Assembly: GCF_020686945.1 (NCBI RefSeq)
Contig: NZ_JAJEPR010000053.1
Location: 1-15,797, forward strand
DNA length: 15,797 bases
Origin: Limivivens faecihominis
GTDB taxonomy: Bacteria > Bacillota > Clostridia > Lachnospirales > Lachnospiraceae
Direction of reading: 5' to 3'
The translations under genes were made by a program, and so were the position numbers. Under the pieces are notes generated by a model, which worked only from the letters and a program-made list of their open reading frames with translations, had not been told where the DNA came from and did not search any database. Shown one piece after another: positions 15,350 to 15,797 of the stretch. How positions within the stretch are numbered: position 1 is the stretch's first letter; each line of letters begins with the position of its first letter.

Positions 15350-15386
15350 AAATTGCCACATTTGTCTATGACAAACATGGCAATTT
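15350..15386. repeat. Imperfect 17-bp inverted repeat just upstream of the protease operon promoter
   Basis: Arms 15350-15366 and 15370-15386 pair except for two central positions, with a 3-base loop (TAT). On the minus strand it follows directly on the stop of the decayed hydrolase and ends about 25 bases upstream of the -10 box at 15320-15325. It could terminate upstream transcription (no T run is evident) or be an operator for the double-HTH regulator. Confidence 0.55.
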
Positions 15387-15679
15387 ACAGCTGCATTCAG
15401 TTTTCTTTTCAGCCTTCCCGATAAAAGAAATCCCCTTCTCCGGTGCAAACTGAAAAGTTTCGGCCAGCGGCGTATACAAAACCTGTCTCACACCGATCAG
15501 CCCATATTTCTTCGCATAAGAAGCCGCAATGAGCGTCCCAATGCTCTTTGAGATAAACAAAATCTCATCGTAAGCCGACCAGTCTATAACAGGGAAACAT
15601 CGTTCGCTTTTGCGTATTGCAGGGCTTCGCCTGCTTCGGGAAAAGAAACCACGTCCAATTCAGCAAACATTTTACTCAT
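15366..15679 (-). pseudogene. Decayed alpha/beta-hydrolase-like gene
   Basis: An ATG at 15679 with a GGAG site opens a 31-codon frame (MSKMFAELDVVSFPEAGEAL, then QYAKANDVSLL) that stops at 15584. In another frame, directly downstream, the sequence continues VIDWSAYDEILFISKSIGT and on to a stop at 15366. ISKSIGT resembles a nucleophile-elbow (GxSxG-like) motif, and the two parts read as one protein if one base is restored near 15590. The C-terminal end (KKTECSCKLPCLS) looks unrelated to a hydrolase core, so the 3' part is probably lost too. At about 100 residues in all it is far shorter than the 200 or more expected. Family assignment is from pattern only; the frameshift is directly visible. 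Confidence 0.6.
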
Positions 15680-15720
15680 TATAATGGTTCTCCACTATTA
15701 TCTTTGAATTTTACAAATCA

Positions 15721-15797
15721 ATGATGTTGGGGTCAAAAGGTCTTTTGCCCCCAACTGATGCCTACGAATTGCTCCGCTGCAAAGCAGCTCCCGCAAT
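15721..15797. repeat. Interspersed hairpin repeat, left end (copy C), cut by the window edge
   Basis: It opens with ATGATGTTGGGGTCAAAAG (15721-15739), the near-complement of the end of copy A (58-76), and forms a hairpin with 15742-15755 (CTTTTGCCCCCAAC, one mismatch). A second TGATGCC (15756-15762) then leads into the hairpin AATTGC...GCAATT around GCTGC-AAA-GCAGC. Its last 19 bases equal 4739-4757 in copy B, so the window cuts the element mid-way. Confidence 0.75.

Overview
The window reads as chromosomal DNA of a Gram-positive anaerobe of the Clostridia, most likely Lachnospiraceae-like. The basis is the gene types (clostridial-style TopB, QueH, fungal/archaeal-type aspartate-semialdehyde dehydrogenase, thermolysin-like M4 protease), strong AGGAGG-type ribosome sites, sigma-A-like TTGACA/TATAAT promoters and compact co-directional operons. 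No RNA gene, CRISPR array, integrase or transposase was seen. The species assignment is an inference.

Layout, left to right. Positions 1-76 hold the right end of an interspersed hairpin-rich repeat, followed by a strong promoter (124-152) that fires leftward out of the window. Positions 275-4681 are one tight leftward operon: a degenerate ABC ATPase, its six-helix permease, DNA topoisomerase III (topB), and a GlmU-C-terminal-like left-handed beta-helix protein, ended by a hairpin at 219-248. A full copy of the repeat (4715-4885) separates this operon from asd (4978-6063), which has a good promoter and a textbook terminator. Next is queH (6210-6872), involved in tRNA queuosine. Divergent from it is a two-gene ABC importer of the SsuB/SsuC type (6992-8555) with no substrate-binding protein in view.

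The right half (8620-15256) is a different kind of DNA. By eye it is more AT-rich and carries one leftward five-gene operon: a small membrane-anchored or secreted protein, a 576-residue regulator with two helix-turn-helix domains and a large unrecognised C-terminal part, a secreted thermolysin-like M4 metallopeptidase with its propeptide, and two secreted proteins of unknown function. The first four genes are 1, 15 and 16 bases apart, so they are almost certainly one transcript. A single strong -10 box precedes the first gene. The sequence supports a regulated extracellular protease locus; what it senses and degrades cannot be read from it.

Upstream of this operon is a decayed alpha/beta-hydrolase-like gene (15366-15679). 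A third, cut copy of the hairpin repeat starts at 15721. The most interesting items are the protease/regulator operon and the three-copy repeat, whose hairpin keeps its pairing between copies although the paired bases differ.
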